From: Pseudomonas reinekei | Lineage (GTDB): Bacteria > Pseudomonadota > Gammaproteobacteria > Pseudomonadales > Pseudomonadaceae | Reading direction: 5' to 3' | Length of the DNA: 64,000 nucleotides | NCBI RefSeq assembly: GCF_001945365.1 | Contig: NZ_MSTQ01000006.1 | Span: 1 to 64,000 of the forward strand | In this document: positions 26,022 through 34,215 of the stretch, piece by piece | How positions within the stretch are numbered: the stretch's first letter is position 1 | Layout of the letters: each line of letters starts with the position of its first letter | The notes under the pieces: model-generated | Database searches by the model: none | What the model saw: the letters and a program-made list of their open reading frames with translations, nothing else | Told to the model about the DNA's origin: nothing | Position numbers and translations under genes: made by a program

Positions 26022-27302
26022 ATGAATACGACTTCGTGCGTAGTGGTGGTGGGGTACAACGGCAGTCGGGTTCACGACATCCAGAAGCTGCGCGATCTGT
26101 GCAAGTCGCTGTACAACGCCCGGTTGATCCTGCTGGTCGAGAAGATCCAGCCCCAGGACGATCAGGTGGCTGATCACGTTTGCACGACATCGCTGGCCGA
26201 GCAAGACGTGGCGGCCTCGCTCGAACTGGTGGTCGGTTGCCTGAATGCCGATCGGTGGAAGCTGATCGGCGTGCTGCCGTTTTCCGATCGTGGCGTACTG
26301 CTCGGCGCGGCGCTGGCCAGTCATTTCGGCCTGCCCGGCATTACCCCGGCCGAGGCACGGGCCGGGCTGGACAAACAGATTTTCCGGCAGCTCGAAGCAT
26401 CCGCCACGGAGGCCCCAGAGGATTACCGGCCGATCGTCTCCACCCGCATCGAGAGCCTGCCGGAATTGCGTCAGCGGGTGATCGAACTGGGCGGCAAGGC
26501 GTTCATCAAGCCGGCCTGCGAAGGTGCCAGCCGTGGCTGCCGGGTGATCCGTCACCCGTCCGAATGCGACGAAGCCTGGCAAGCGCTCAAGCCCTATCGC
26601 GAGGGCGGCATCGTCCTCGAAGAACTGATCCAGAACGCCCGGGAATACAGCTGGGACTACGTCGCCGGGAGCACCTGGATCACCGAAAAAACCACCACCG
26701 ATGGCGCCTACCGCGCCGAAATCCAGCAAGTGGTGCCTGCGCCATTGCCGGCAGATGCCCAGGCGCGGCTGATGGCTGCAGGCCGACACATGGCGGGCTT
26801 GGTTTCGCAGGACAACGGGGCCTGGCACAACGAAGTTTTCCACAGGGCCAATCACCGTACCTCGGCCGTGGAAACCAACATGCGTCCCGGAGGCATGCAT
26901 ATCTGGGACCTGGCCCGAAAGGCGTTTATCGACTTCGACCCGTGGGAACGCTGGGTTCGCTGGGCGGTGGAAGGTCACGTCGCCAGCGATGATCCGGTGC
27001 CGCGCGGCTATTGCGGCATACGCCTGTTGCGGGCGAACAGCGGCGGCATCCTGCGCGATGTTCCGGACATTCAGGCGCTGGCACGCTCGCTGAACATCGA
27101 ACTGGTGGAAGCGGTAGTGACCAAGCGCATTGGTGATTCGGTCAGTGCCCTGGTGAAAGACAACTTCTCGTTCATCGGCCACATCGTCTTGTTCAACGAG
27201 CAGTACGAGCGCCTCAGCCTTGACCTGTCGCGTCTGGCCGAAGCCATTGAATCAAGGGTCGGGATCACCAGCCTGGCAACACCGGCCAGGGCGGTGGGGT
27301 GA
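26022..27302 (+). CDS. ATP-grasp family ligase
   Basis: A 426-residue ATP-grasp protein. The ATP-binding lysine region is GKAFIKPACEGASRGCRVI (about 158-176), the hinge is GGIVLEELIQNAREYSWDYV, and the metal/substrate segment is TSAVETNMRPGGMHIWDLA. It resembles carboxylate-amine ligases of the L-amino acid ligase group, which join an acyl phosphate to an amine. In this setting it would form an amide or dipeptide bond of the product. The substrate is unknown. It starts 42 bases after the transporter gene. Confidence 0.75.
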   Translation: MNTTSCVVVVGYNGSRVHDIQKLRDLCKSLYNARLILLVEKIQPQDDQVADHVCTTSLAEQDVAASLELVVGCLNADRWKLIGVLPFSDRGVLLGAALASHFGLPGITPAEARAGLDKQIFRQLEASATEAPEDYRPIVSTRIESLPELRQRVIELGGKAFIKPACEGASRGCRVIRHPSECDEAWQALKPYREGGIVLEELIQNAREYSWDYVAGSTWITEKTTTDGAYRAEIQQVVPAPLPADAQARLMAAGRHMAGLVSQDNGAWHNEVFHRANHRTSAVETNMRPGGMHIWDLARKAFIDFDPWERWVRWAVEGHVASDDPVPRGYCGIRLLRANSGGILRDVPDIQALARSLNIELVEAVVTKRIGDSVSALVKDNFSFIGHIVLFNEQYERLSLDLSRLAEAIESRVGITSLATPARAVG

Positions 27303-27364
27303 GTGACGGGTCAAGCAGCAACGATCGATGTTTTTTTGCAGTATTGATCAAGAGGGTTCAGTAA

Positions 27365-27859
27365 ATGATTTCACACATGACCTGTGATGAGCGCTTCATC
27401 GCTCTGGCGCGGGAATTCGACTATGACATCTACGGCGAGAACACCGCTGGCGGCCATTACGCGCCGTTGATCCGCCATCACGACGAGTTATACATCAGCG
27501 GTCTGGTGCCGCGCATGAACGGCAAAATCCACTACCCGGGTCGGGTCGGGCGTGATCTCAACATGGGCGATGCGCAAGCCGCTGCCAGCATCTGTGCGAT
27601 GCGCGGCCTGGCGTTGATCGTCGATGCCATTGGTTCGCTGGACAAGATCAAGTCGCTGATTCGGGTAACGGTGTATGTGCGATGCACGGAAGATTTTGTC
27701 GACCTCAGCGAAGTCGCCAACGGCGCGTCAGATGTGTTCAGTCACGTACTCGGTGATGCCGGTAAACATACACGCACCACCGTTGGTGTTTATCAACTGC
27801 CAAAAAATGCGCCGATTGAAGTTGATATGATCGTGGCGCTGCGACCTTCGGCGTTATAA
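27365..27859 (+). CDS. RidA/YjgF-family protein
   Basis: A 164-residue Rid-family protein, slightly longer than classical RidA (about 130). The motif HTRTTVGVYQLPKNAPIEVDMI keeps the arginine that RidA needs to hydrolyse 2-aminoacrylate-type imines. In biosynthetic clusters such proteins hydrolyse or guide an unstable imine or enamine intermediate. A ribosome site AGAGGG precedes it. It lies 62 bases after the ATP-grasp gene. Confidence 0.8.
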   Translation: MISHMTCDERFIALAREFDYDIYGENTAGGHYAPLIRHHDELYISGLVPRMNGKIHYPGRVGRDLNMGDAQAAASICAMRGLALIVDAIGSLDKIKSLIRVTVYVRCTEDFVDLSEVANGASDVFSHVLGDAGKHTRTTVGVYQLPKNAPIEVDMIVALRPSAL

Positions 27860-27888
27860 GTGAAGTTGCCCGGCTTTACACTGTTGAA

Positions 27889-27913
27889 GAGTTAGCCTAA
27901 GGTCGGCTAACTC
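27889..27913. promoter_or_regulatory. Perfect 9-bp inverted repeat before cupin gene
   Basis: GAGTTAGCC (27889-27897) and GGCTAACTC (27905-27913) are exact inverted repeats around a seven-base loop. No T-tract follows, so a simple terminator is unlikely. It may be a protein-binding site or an mRNA hairpin that sets relative expression. Confidence 0.5.
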
Positions 27914-27942
27914 CATTCGGCAGAATAAGTTGGAAGCAGAAG

Positions 27943-28428
27943 ATGAATAACGTTCAGGGTGCGTTTTTTTCATATAAGGACTTTCGCCAGAGTCTGGATC
28001 GGCAGCCGATAAAACCCCGGGTGTGGTCAGCTGCCGAACTTGGCGATATGCGCCAGACCCTTGAGGCCAGTGACGTCGATATCGTTGCGCTGGCCCACGA
28101 TAATTCCCTCGAAGGTTGCCAGCTGACGCCCGGCATGGCGGTGTCCATGCAATGGCTGGTGCCCGGTTCCACCCTCGCTGGCCATGCCCATGCCTGGTGG
28201 CATCTGTTCATCATCCAGTCCGGTTGCGGCGCGTTGTCACTCGGCGATGCGGACGCGGTCAACATCGGCCCCGGTGATGTATTACTGGTGCCCGCCTGGA
28301 CCCGCCACGGCTTCGTCAACACCAGCAGCAGCGAGCCGCTGGCCATGCTCAACCTCAGCAACATGCCGCAAATGGCCCTGCTGGCCAATCACGCCGACAA
28401 CGTTGGCCTGATCCCCCGCCCGCTGTAA
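27943..28428 (+). CDS. Cupin-domain protein
   Basis: A 161-residue single-domain cupin. The first cupin motif shows LAGHAHAWWHLFIIQSG (His-x-His then a distal His) and the second shows GDVLLVPAWTRHGFVN. The two His and one further His are plausible metal ligands. Such small cupins can be dioxygenases, isomerases or sensors, and the sequence does not decide. It is followed directly by a strong terminator, so it closes the first half of the cluster. Confidence 0.75.
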   Translation: MNNVQGAFFSYKDFRQSLDRQPIKPRVWSAAELGDMRQTLEASDVDIVALAHDNSLEGCQLTPGMAVSMQWLVPGSTLAGHAHAWWHLFIIQSGCGALSLGDADAVNIGPGDVLLVPAWTRHGFVNTSSSEPLAMLNLSNMPQMALLANHADNVGLIPRPL

Positions 28429-28449
28429 TTTCCCGTCTGCTGCACGCCA

Positions 28450-28479
28450 GGGAGTCCGCTTTTACGGACTCCCTTTTTT
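28450..28479 (+). terminator. Strong terminator between the two cluster halves
   Basis: GGGAGTCCG (28450-28458) pairs with CGGACTCCC (28465-28473), followed by six T. The GST gene begins 160 bases later and must have its own promoter. Confidence 0.93.
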
Positions 28480-28638
28480 GGTTTTGCGCGCCTGCAAATG
28501 GTCTGGTCGTGAGTGACGTTTCCTGGATTTCTGTATCGATAGAAACAGGTAATTTCTGTATCTGTTCAGCCGCTGAGCAACTTAATACGATCGCTTCAAC
28601 TGCAACGGATTAATGTGCTTAGTGCAAGGGAGCGTTCG

Positions 28639-29283
28639 ATGGAAAGTACAAAGTTAAAGCTGTATATCGGTGCAGACTATGTCAGTGCCTTTGCGATGTC
28701 GGCTTATGTGGCATTAAAGGAAAAACAACTTTCCTTTGAACTTGTGACGGTGGATTTGAAGGGGCGTGAAAACTATCTGGAAAGTTACCGCGATCTCTCC
28801 CTGACCTGCAAAATCCCTGCATTAGTTCACGAAGGCTTTGCTTTGTCGGAATCCTCAGCCATTGCCGAGTACCTGGAAGAGCTCGCACCCGGTGCAAAAA
28901 GACTTTACCCGCAAGACATCAAGCAGCGTGCCCGTGCCCGTCAACTGCAGGCCTGGTTGCGCAGCGATTTGCTGGTTCTGCGCAGAGAGCGTCCGTTTGA
29001 TCTGGTGTATTTCGGCAAGAAAGACACGCCGCTGTCCGACGAAGCCCGGGCCGCTGTCGAGCGCCTGGTGTTCGCGGCCGACCGTTTGCTGGGGGAGGGC
29101 GCCGAGCATCTGTTCGGTGACTGGAGCGTTGCCGACACCGACCTGGCGATCATGCTCAATCGCCTGGTGGCCAATGGTGACGCGGTGCCTGCGCGATTGG
29201 CGGCATATGTCCGCCGTCAGTGGGATCGCGACAGCGTCCGGGCCTGGATGGACATAGAGCGCAAAGCGCCGGCCATCGTGTAG
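28639..29283 (+). CDS. yfcF: Glutathione S-transferase, YfcF type
   Basis: A 214-residue GST. The N-terminal thioredoxin-fold domain (LYIGADYVSAFAMSAYVALKE, then SLTCKIPALVHEGFALSESSAIAEYLE) and all-helical C-terminal domain (RARARQLQAWLRSDLLVLRRERP, DWSVADTDLAIMLNRLV) closely recall E. coli YfcF as I remember it. YfcF has glutathione transferase and peroxidase activity. The start at 28639 follows AAGGGAG. It opens a six-gene run that continues into the radical SAM gene after 32 bases; whether it is a pathway enzyme or a passenger is unclear. Confidence 0.8.
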   Translation: MESTKLKLYIGADYVSAFAMSAYVALKEKQLSFELVTVDLKGRENYLESYRDLSLTCKIPALVHEGFALSESSAIAEYLEELAPGAKRLYPQDIKQRARARQLQAWLRSDLLVLRRERPFDLVYFGKKDTPLSDEARAAVERLVFAADRLLGEGAEHLFGDWSVADTDLAIMLNRLVANGDAVPARLAAYVRRQWDRDSVRAWMDIERKAPAIV

Positions 29284-29315
29284 CAACCGTCAGGGCAAAC
29301 ACCAGGAGCGCTGCC

Positions 29316-30656
29316 ATGCAAGGAATGTCGGAGCAGGAAAGATACAAACCCTACAACGCTCGCACCATCCGCGACACACCTTATTGGGACAGGTTGACCC
29401 CGGCATTGCAGGAAGCCATGACCGTCGTGGCCCGGGTCATGCCGTTTCGCACCAACGAATATGTACTGGGCACGCTGATCGACTGGAACAACATTCCCGA
29501 CGATCCGATTTTCCGCATGACGTTTCCCCACAAAGACATGTTGCTGGCGGAGGAATACGCGTCACTCAAGCACCTGATCGAGCTGGACGATTCAGCCGCG
29601 ATCAAGCGGTGTATCGAAGCCATCTGGTTGCGCATGAACCCGCACCCGGCCGGGCAACTGACGCACAACAGCGCGACGCTCGACGGCAAGGTCCTCGCGG
29701 GCATTCAGCACAAATACCGCGAGACGGTGCTGTTTTTTCCCGGTGCCGGCCAGACCTGCCACGCGTACTGCACCTTCTGTTTTCGCTGGGCGCAGTTCAT
29801 CGGCGAGGAAGAGCTCAAGTTCAATGCCCGTGAATCCCAAGAGCTGGTGAACTACCTGCGGGTGCACAGCGAAGTCACCGATGTACTGATCACCGGGGGC
29901 GACCCGATGATCATGAATACCCGCTCGCTGGCGGGGTACATCGAGCCGCTGCTGGATTTGCCGCAGCTGAAGAGCATCCGCATCGGCACCAAATCCGTAG
30001 CGTACTGGCCGCAGCGCTTCGTCAGTGACAAGGACGCCCCCGATCTGCTGGCACTGTTCCAGCGCATTGTGGCGGCGGGGAAAAACCTGTCGATCATGGG
30101 GCATTACAACCACCCGGTGGAGATCCGCCAGGACATCGCGCGCCAAGCCGTCGAACGCATTCGCGCCACCGGTGCAACGCTGCGCATGCAGGCGCCTGTG
30201 ATCCGCCACATCAACGAAAACCCGGCCGATTGGGCGGACCTCTGGACCGAGGGCGTACGGCTCGGGGCGGTGCCTTATTACATGTTCGTCGAACGCGACA
30301 CCGGCCCCAGCCATTACTTCGCGATGCCGCTGGCCCGAGCGTTCGAAATCTTCCAGGCGGCCTACCGCACGGTGTCGGGGCTGGCGCGCACGGTGCGCGG
30401 GCCGTCCATGAGCACGTTCTACGGCAAGGTGTTGATCAACGGCATCGAGACAGTCGCCGGAGAAAAAGTCTTCGTGCTGCAGTTCCTGCAGGCACGCGAT
30501 CCGCAGTGGGTGTTGCGCACGTTCTATGCGCGCTTCGATCCCCACGTGACCTGGTTCGATGACCTGCGCCCGGCGTTTGGCGAACGGACGTTTTTCTTTC
30601 AGAACGAACCCCAGGCAACCCCCGAATTGATACCGGTCCTGCTGCAAACGGCGTAG
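29316..30656 (+). CDS. KamA-like radical SAM protein (aminomutase family)
   Basis: A 446-residue radical SAM protein of the lysine 2,3-aminomutase (KamA) family. The cluster-binding motif is CHAYCTFC (Cys148, Cys152, Cys155), followed by FRWAQF. SAM- and PLP-binding regions are seen in DVLITGGDPMIM and further on. In place of the usual PGGGGK motif of KamA the protein has RGPSMSTFYGKVLI, which keeps a lysine that could hold PLP. Family members move an amino group from alpha to beta carbon. The substrate is likely an amino acid but is not predictable. It may be a variant with new chemistry. Confidence 0.78.
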   Translation: MQGMSEQERYKPYNARTIRDTPYWDRLTPALQEAMTVVARVMPFRTNEYVLGTLIDWNNIPDDPIFRMTFPHKDMLLAEEYASLKHLIELDDSAAIKRCIEAIWLRMNPHPAGQLTHNSATLDGKVLAGIQHKYRETVLFFPGAGQTCHAYCTFCFRWAQFIGEEELKFNARESQELVNYLRVHSEVTDVLITGGDPMIMNTRSLAGYIEPLLDLPQLKSIRIGTKSVAYWPQRFVSDKDAPDLLALFQRIVAAGKNLSIMGHYNHPVEIRQDIARQAVERIRATGATLRMQAPVIRHINENPADWADLWTEGVRLGAVPYYMFVERDTGPSHYFAMPLARAFEIFQAAYRTVSGLARTVRGPSMSTFYGKVLINGIETVAGEKVFVLQFLQARDPQWVLRTFYARFDPHVTWFDDLRPAFGERTFFFQNEPQATPELIPVLLQTA

Positions 30657-30679
30657 GACGATTTATAGGAGAGAGGGAC

Positions 30680-31552
30680 ATGAGCGGTATCCCGTTTGAT
30701 CAGCGCGAAGGATTGATCTGGCTCGACGGCGCGTTCGTCGAGTGGTCCCAGGCGCGCCTGCACGTATTGACCCACGGCCTGCATTACGCGAGCACGGTGT
30801 ATGAAGGGGAGCGCGTGTACAACGGCAAGATCTTCAAACTGCGCGAGCACACCGAGCGGCTGTATCGCTCGGCGCAACTGATGGATTTCGCCCTCCCGTT
30901 TGAACCCGCTGAACTGGAAGCGGCCAGCCACGAACTGCTGCGGCGCAACGGCGTGGTCGAGGGGTATTTGCGACCGGTAGCGTGGCGCGGCAGCGAGATG
31001 ATTTCCACCTCGGCGCGTTTCAACCGCGTGCATGTGGCCATCGCTTGCTGGCAATGGCCGAGCTATTTCGACCCGGCGGCACGCATGGCCGGCATTCGCC
31101 TGAAAACCGCGACGTGGCGCCGCCCGCCACCCAGCAGCAGCCCCTTCGAAGCCAAGGCTTCGGGGCACTACCAGATCGCCACGTTGAGCAAGCACGACGC
31201 CGAGAACACCGGTTACCACGATGCGCTGATGCTCGACTGGCGCGGTCACGTCGCCGAAGCCACCAGTGCCAATGTGTTCTTCGTCAAAGGCCGGACGTTG
31301 CACACGCCGGTGGCGGATTGTTTCCTCAACGGCATCACCCGCCAGACCGTGATCGAACTGGCAAAGGCACTGGATTATCAAGTGATCGAACGCACGATTC
31401 TGCCGACGGAACTGAGCGATTTCGATGAGTGTTTTCTCACCGGAACCGCCGCCGAAATCACCCCGGTGCAAAGCATCGACGAGCAGCTCTACCGGCCGGG
31501 CAATGCCTGCCGCGATTTGATCGCCGCTTACACCTCAACCGTCAACGCCTGA
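30680..31552 (+). CDS. Class IV (branched-chain-type) aminotransferase
   Basis: A 290-residue PLP fold-type-IV transaminase, similar in layout to IlvE/BCAT. The N-terminal HGLHYASTVYEGERVYNGKIF is the BCAT substrate-loop signature. The PLP lysine is Lys159 in FEAKASGHYQ. The C-terminal TGTAAEITPV is the phosphate-binding loop. Such enzymes exchange an amine between an amino acid and a 2-oxo acid. In this cluster it may make the substrate of the aminomutase or remove the rearranged amine. It lies 23 bases after the radical SAM gene. Confidence 0.82.
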   Translation: MSGIPFDQREGLIWLDGAFVEWSQARLHVLTHGLHYASTVYEGERVYNGKIFKLREHTERLYRSAQLMDFALPFEPAELEAASHELLRRNGVVEGYLRPVAWRGSEMISTSARFNRVHVAIACWQWPSYFDPAARMAGIRLKTATWRRPPPSSSPFEAKASGHYQIATLSKHDAENTGYHDALMLDWRGHVAEATSANVFFVKGRTLHTPVADCFLNGITRQTVIELAKALDYQVIERTILPTELSDFDECFLTGTAAEITPVQSIDEQLYRPGNACRDLIAAYTSTVNA

Positions 31553-31573
31553 TAAACAGCCAGGAACCTCGCC

Positions 31574-32332
31574 ATGCCAAACCAAGGGATTGTTGCGTCT
31601 ACACCTTATGTTTCACTGGGCCATCGTCATGAGCAATTATCGGCGCAGGGCTGGACGGTGCTTACCCCCGGGGAATTTGCCCACGATGTTGTAGGAACCC
31701 TGCAAGCGTTCGGTTCGGTCATACCGCAGTTCAACGGTCAGGTCGCCTTTGCCATCACCCGCAAGCCAGGGTATGAGGACTTGCCTTACTCCCAGAGCAT
31801 GAACGGCATCGGCCCGCACACCGAAGCGCCGGTGTATGGTCCGCCACCCCGTTATCTGGCGTTGCATTGCCATAAACAGGCCGCGTGCGGTGGAGGGCAC
31901 ACCGGGCTGGTGGACGGTTATGAGTTTTTAAAGTCGCTGGAGCGGTCCGAACCGGAACTGCGCGAATGGCTCGACGACACGCCCGTGGAGTTCGTCGCCA
32001 CCGCCAAACCAGGCGAGCCGGCGCAGACCCGGGTCAAGGAGTACATCCTGACACCGACCGAAGAAGGCGACATTTTTCGCTTCAGCTACAACCAGTTTCA
32101 CTATGGCGACGTGAACCCGTCGAAGGACGCGTTGCAGCAATCGCAAGTGACCCACAGCAGCTCGCCACTGGCCAGGTTTGCGGCGCTGGGTGAAGCCTAT
32201 TTCATCGAGCACAACACACCGGTGCTGATTCCCGACGGGTGCCTGTTGATTTGGGATAACTGGCGGATGATTCACGCCCGCAGCCGATACACTGACCCGG
32301 CGCGCCACCTGACCCGCTACTGGCTGGCCTGA
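31574..32332 (+). CDS. TauD/TfdA-like Fe(II)/2-oxoglutarate oxygenase
   Basis: A 252-residue protein of the TauD/clavaminate synthase-like superfamily. The likely iron triad is His82-x-Glu84 (NGIGPHTEAPVY) and His234 (WRMIHARS). An Arg in the last ten residues (HLTRYWLA or PARH) may bind 2-oxoglutarate. The use of Glu in place of Asp follows clavaminate-type enzymes. Hydroxylation, desaturation or cyclisation of an amino acid derivative are possible. It lies 21 bases after the aminotransferase. Confidence 0.75.
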   Translation: MPNQGIVASTPYVSLGHRHEQLSAQGWTVLTPGEFAHDVVGTLQAFGSVIPQFNGQVAFAITRKPGYEDLPYSQSMNGIGPHTEAPVYGPPPRYLALHCHKQAACGGGHTGLVDGYEFLKSLERSEPELREWLDDTPVEFVATAKPGEPAQTRVKEYILTPTEEGDIFRFSYNQFHYGDVNPSKDALQQSQVTHSSSPLARFAALGEAYFIEHNTPVLIPDGCLLIWDNWRMIHARSRYTDPARHLTRYWLA

Positions 32333-32358
32333 CTTTTCCGTCGCCTTTCATTCTTCAG

Positions 32359-32379
32359 GCGTACCCCTCGCGGGTACGC
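32359..32379. other. Perfect 8-bp hairpin before the AurF-like gene
   Basis: GCGTACCC (32359-32366) and GGGTACGC (32372-32379) are exact inverted repeats around five bases. No T-tract follows. It may be an mRNA processing or stability element between two genes of the operon. Confidence 0.5.
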
Positions 32380-32398
32380 GTCTTACAGGTATTGCGTC

Positions 32399-33358
32399 AT
32401 GCAAACAGCAATCGAGATTGCCGAGGTCGATCATCAACTGATCGTGCGGCTCAACCAGGCCTGGACCAAACGCGCCACGGTGTGTTCGCCGGACAAAGGC
32501 CAGATCAACGAAGTGTTCGACCCGGTGCGCCCGGATTACCCGGAGTGCATGGTGCCGTTTTTCCATCACCCGGCATTCCAGGCCTTGAGCGAAGCGCTTA
32601 AAAGCAGCGTGGTGACCTGGGGCTGGATTGGCTACAACCTGCGCACCGTGACCGCCGAGGAACACGTGGTGAACCCGGCGCTGAGCGTCATCGCCAACCA
32701 GTATCTGGGCAAGGACGACTGGCATTTTCGCGAGGCCATGCAACAGACGCTGATCGACGAGCATTACCACACGCTGATGCACCTGCGGGCCATCGAGCGG
32801 ACCAGGCTTGATCGCGCGCTGGATCAGGATCTGGACTTGCCGCCCTCCGTCACTTACCTGCGCCTCAAGGCCCTGCGTGAAACGTTGCCCGAGCAATGGC
32901 AGCGGGATCTGGCGGCAATCACCTTCGCGGTGGTGGCCGAGATCAGCGTCAATGCCTATCTCGATTTGCTGGCCGATGATCAGACCATCCAGCCGCAAAA
33001 CCGCCGCGTGGCCGAGCTGCACAACCGTGACGAGTATGCCCACAGCAAAGTGCTGGCCGAGGTGGCCAAGGTGATGTACGCCAACATGCCGCCGGTTCAG
33101 CGCGAATTTTTCGCACGCAACCTGTCGGTGGCGCTGAGTGCTTTTATCGCCCAGGACTACTCGATGTGGGAGGCAATTCTGACGCAGCTCGGCGTCGAGG
33201 AAGCGGCGTTGATCATTGCCGACACCCGCGAGAGCAACAAGAACGCGACGATCATGCGTGATTACAGTGGCCTGCATAAACTGGCGCACGACCTGGGCAT
33301 CAGCGAGCTGATCGACTTCGATTTTCGCCCGACCCTCAAAGCCACTGCGGTGGCCTGA
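32399..33358 (+). CDS. AurF-like diiron N-oxygenase
   Basis: A 319-residue protein of the AurF family (p-aminobenzoate N-oxygenase). Ligand positions match AurF in both type and spacing: Glu87 or Glu88 (TAEEHV), Glu121 and His124 (IDEHYHT), Glu181 (VVAEISVN), His208, Glu212 and His215 (ELHNRDEYAHS). I compared the spacing with AurF residues from memory. AurF relatives oxidise amines to hydroxylamine, nitroso or nitro groups. Here the likely substrate is the amine of an amino acid intermediate. It is followed 14 bases later by the hydrolase gene. Confidence 0.82.
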   Translation: MQTAIEIAEVDHQLIVRLNQAWTKRATVCSPDKGQINEVFDPVRPDYPECMVPFFHHPAFQALSEALKSSVVTWGWIGYNLRTVTAEEHVVNPALSVIANQYLGKDDWHFREAMQQTLIDEHYHTLMHLRAIERTRLDRALDQDLDLPPSVTYLRLKALRETLPEQWQRDLAAITFAVVAEISVNAYLDLLADDQTIQPQNRRVAELHNRDEYAHSKVLAEVAKVMYANMPPVQREFFARNLSVALSAFIAQDYSMWEAILTQLGVEEAALIIADTRESNKNATIMRDYSGLHKLAHDLGISELIDFDFRPTLKATAVA

Positions 33359-33372
33359 ATCCGGAGGTGTGC

Positions 33373-34173
33373 ATGTCCGTTCCTGTGTACGAAGTGTTCG
33401 CCATCCGCGTCGGCGCCAATGCCCAGCGCACCGCCCGGGAGAATTTTCTCTACGACGCCTGCTGTGGTGATCCGAATGCGCCGATGCCGCTGGATTACTA
33501 TTTCTGGGTCATTCGCAACGCGCAGCAGGTGATCGTGGTCGACACCTGTTTTCAACCGGCCACGGCGGACCGGCGCAATCGCCAGATGTATCGCCTGCCG
33601 GAAGAATCCCTGCGGCAACTGGACATCGAGCCGGCGCAGGTCGAGCACTTGATCCTCACGCATTTGCACTGGGATCATGCCGGCAATCTGGGACTGTTTC
33701 CCAAGGCCACGGTGCATCTGCAGGAAGCGGAGCTGCGCTTCTGCACCGGGCCGAAAATGGCCCATCACACGGTCAACAAAACCTACGAGGTCGAGGATGT
33801 GATGTCGGCGCTGCCGCCACTGTTCGAAGGGCGGATGCGTTTGCACAACGGCACGGTGCAAGTGATGCCTGGCGTCACGCTGCATGCGGTGGGCGGTCAC
33901 ACGCCGGGCAGTCAGGTGGTGCGGGTCAACACCGCGCGCGGCTGGATTGTATTGGCGTCGGACGCCGCGCATTTGTGGGTCAACATTCGCGAACGCAGCC
34001 CGTTTCCGATCATCGATGACCTGGCGCAAAGCCTTGAGGCGTTCAGCGAAATCGATCGCCTGGCCGACAGCGAAGATCACGTCATCCCCGGCCACGACCC
34101 ACTGATCGCCGAGCGGTTCCCGCACTGGAACGACGACCCGCACATCATCAGCCTGCACCAGCCCCCCATCTGA
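33373..34173 (+). CDS. Metallo-beta-lactamase-fold hydrolase (AHL-lactonase type)
   Basis: A 266-residue MBL-fold protein. The metal motif HLHWDH is at residues 97-102; further ligands are His in GGHTPGSQ, Asp in LASDAAHL and His in VIPGHDP. It resembles the N-acyl-homoserine-lactonase family. In this operon it may hydrolyse an amide, ester or lactone of the product, or provide self-protection, rather than quench quorum signals. The start follows GGAGGTG. It is the last gene of the six-gene run. Confidence 0.8.
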   Translation: MSVPVYEVFAIRVGANAQRTARENFLYDACCGDPNAPMPLDYYFWVIRNAQQVIVVDTCFQPATADRRNRQMYRLPEESLRQLDIEPAQVEHLILTHLHWDHAGNLGLFPKATVHLQEAELRFCTGPKMAHHTVNKTYEVEDVMSALPPLFEGRMRLHNGTVQVMPGVTLHAVGGHTPGSQVVRVNTARGWIVLASDAAHLWVNIRERSPFPIIDDLAQSLEAFSEIDRLADSEDHVIPGHDPLIAERFPHWNDDPHIISLHQPPI

Positions 34174-34188
34174 AGATCACCTCTGACC

Positions 34189-34215
34189 CTGTGGGAGCGG
34201 GCCTGCTTCCACAGG
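34189..34215. repeat. REP element
   Basis: CTGTGGGAGCGGGCCTGCTTCCACAG, a single REP hairpin, separates the hydrolase gene from the convergent second MocR gene and may help to end both transcripts. Confidence 0.65.

Noticed and set aside
25305..27182. Long open frame (625 codons) antisense to the transporter and ATP-grasp genes
   Set aside because: It crosses two clear plus-strand genes and the gap between them, and its translation has no recognisable domain.
33373..34173. Reading the MBL-fold gene as a quorum-quenching lactonase
   Set aside because: Family resemblance is real but the gene is embedded in the biosynthetic run and tightly spaced with it; a pathway or resistance role is more likely, and no LuxI/LuxR pair is nearby.
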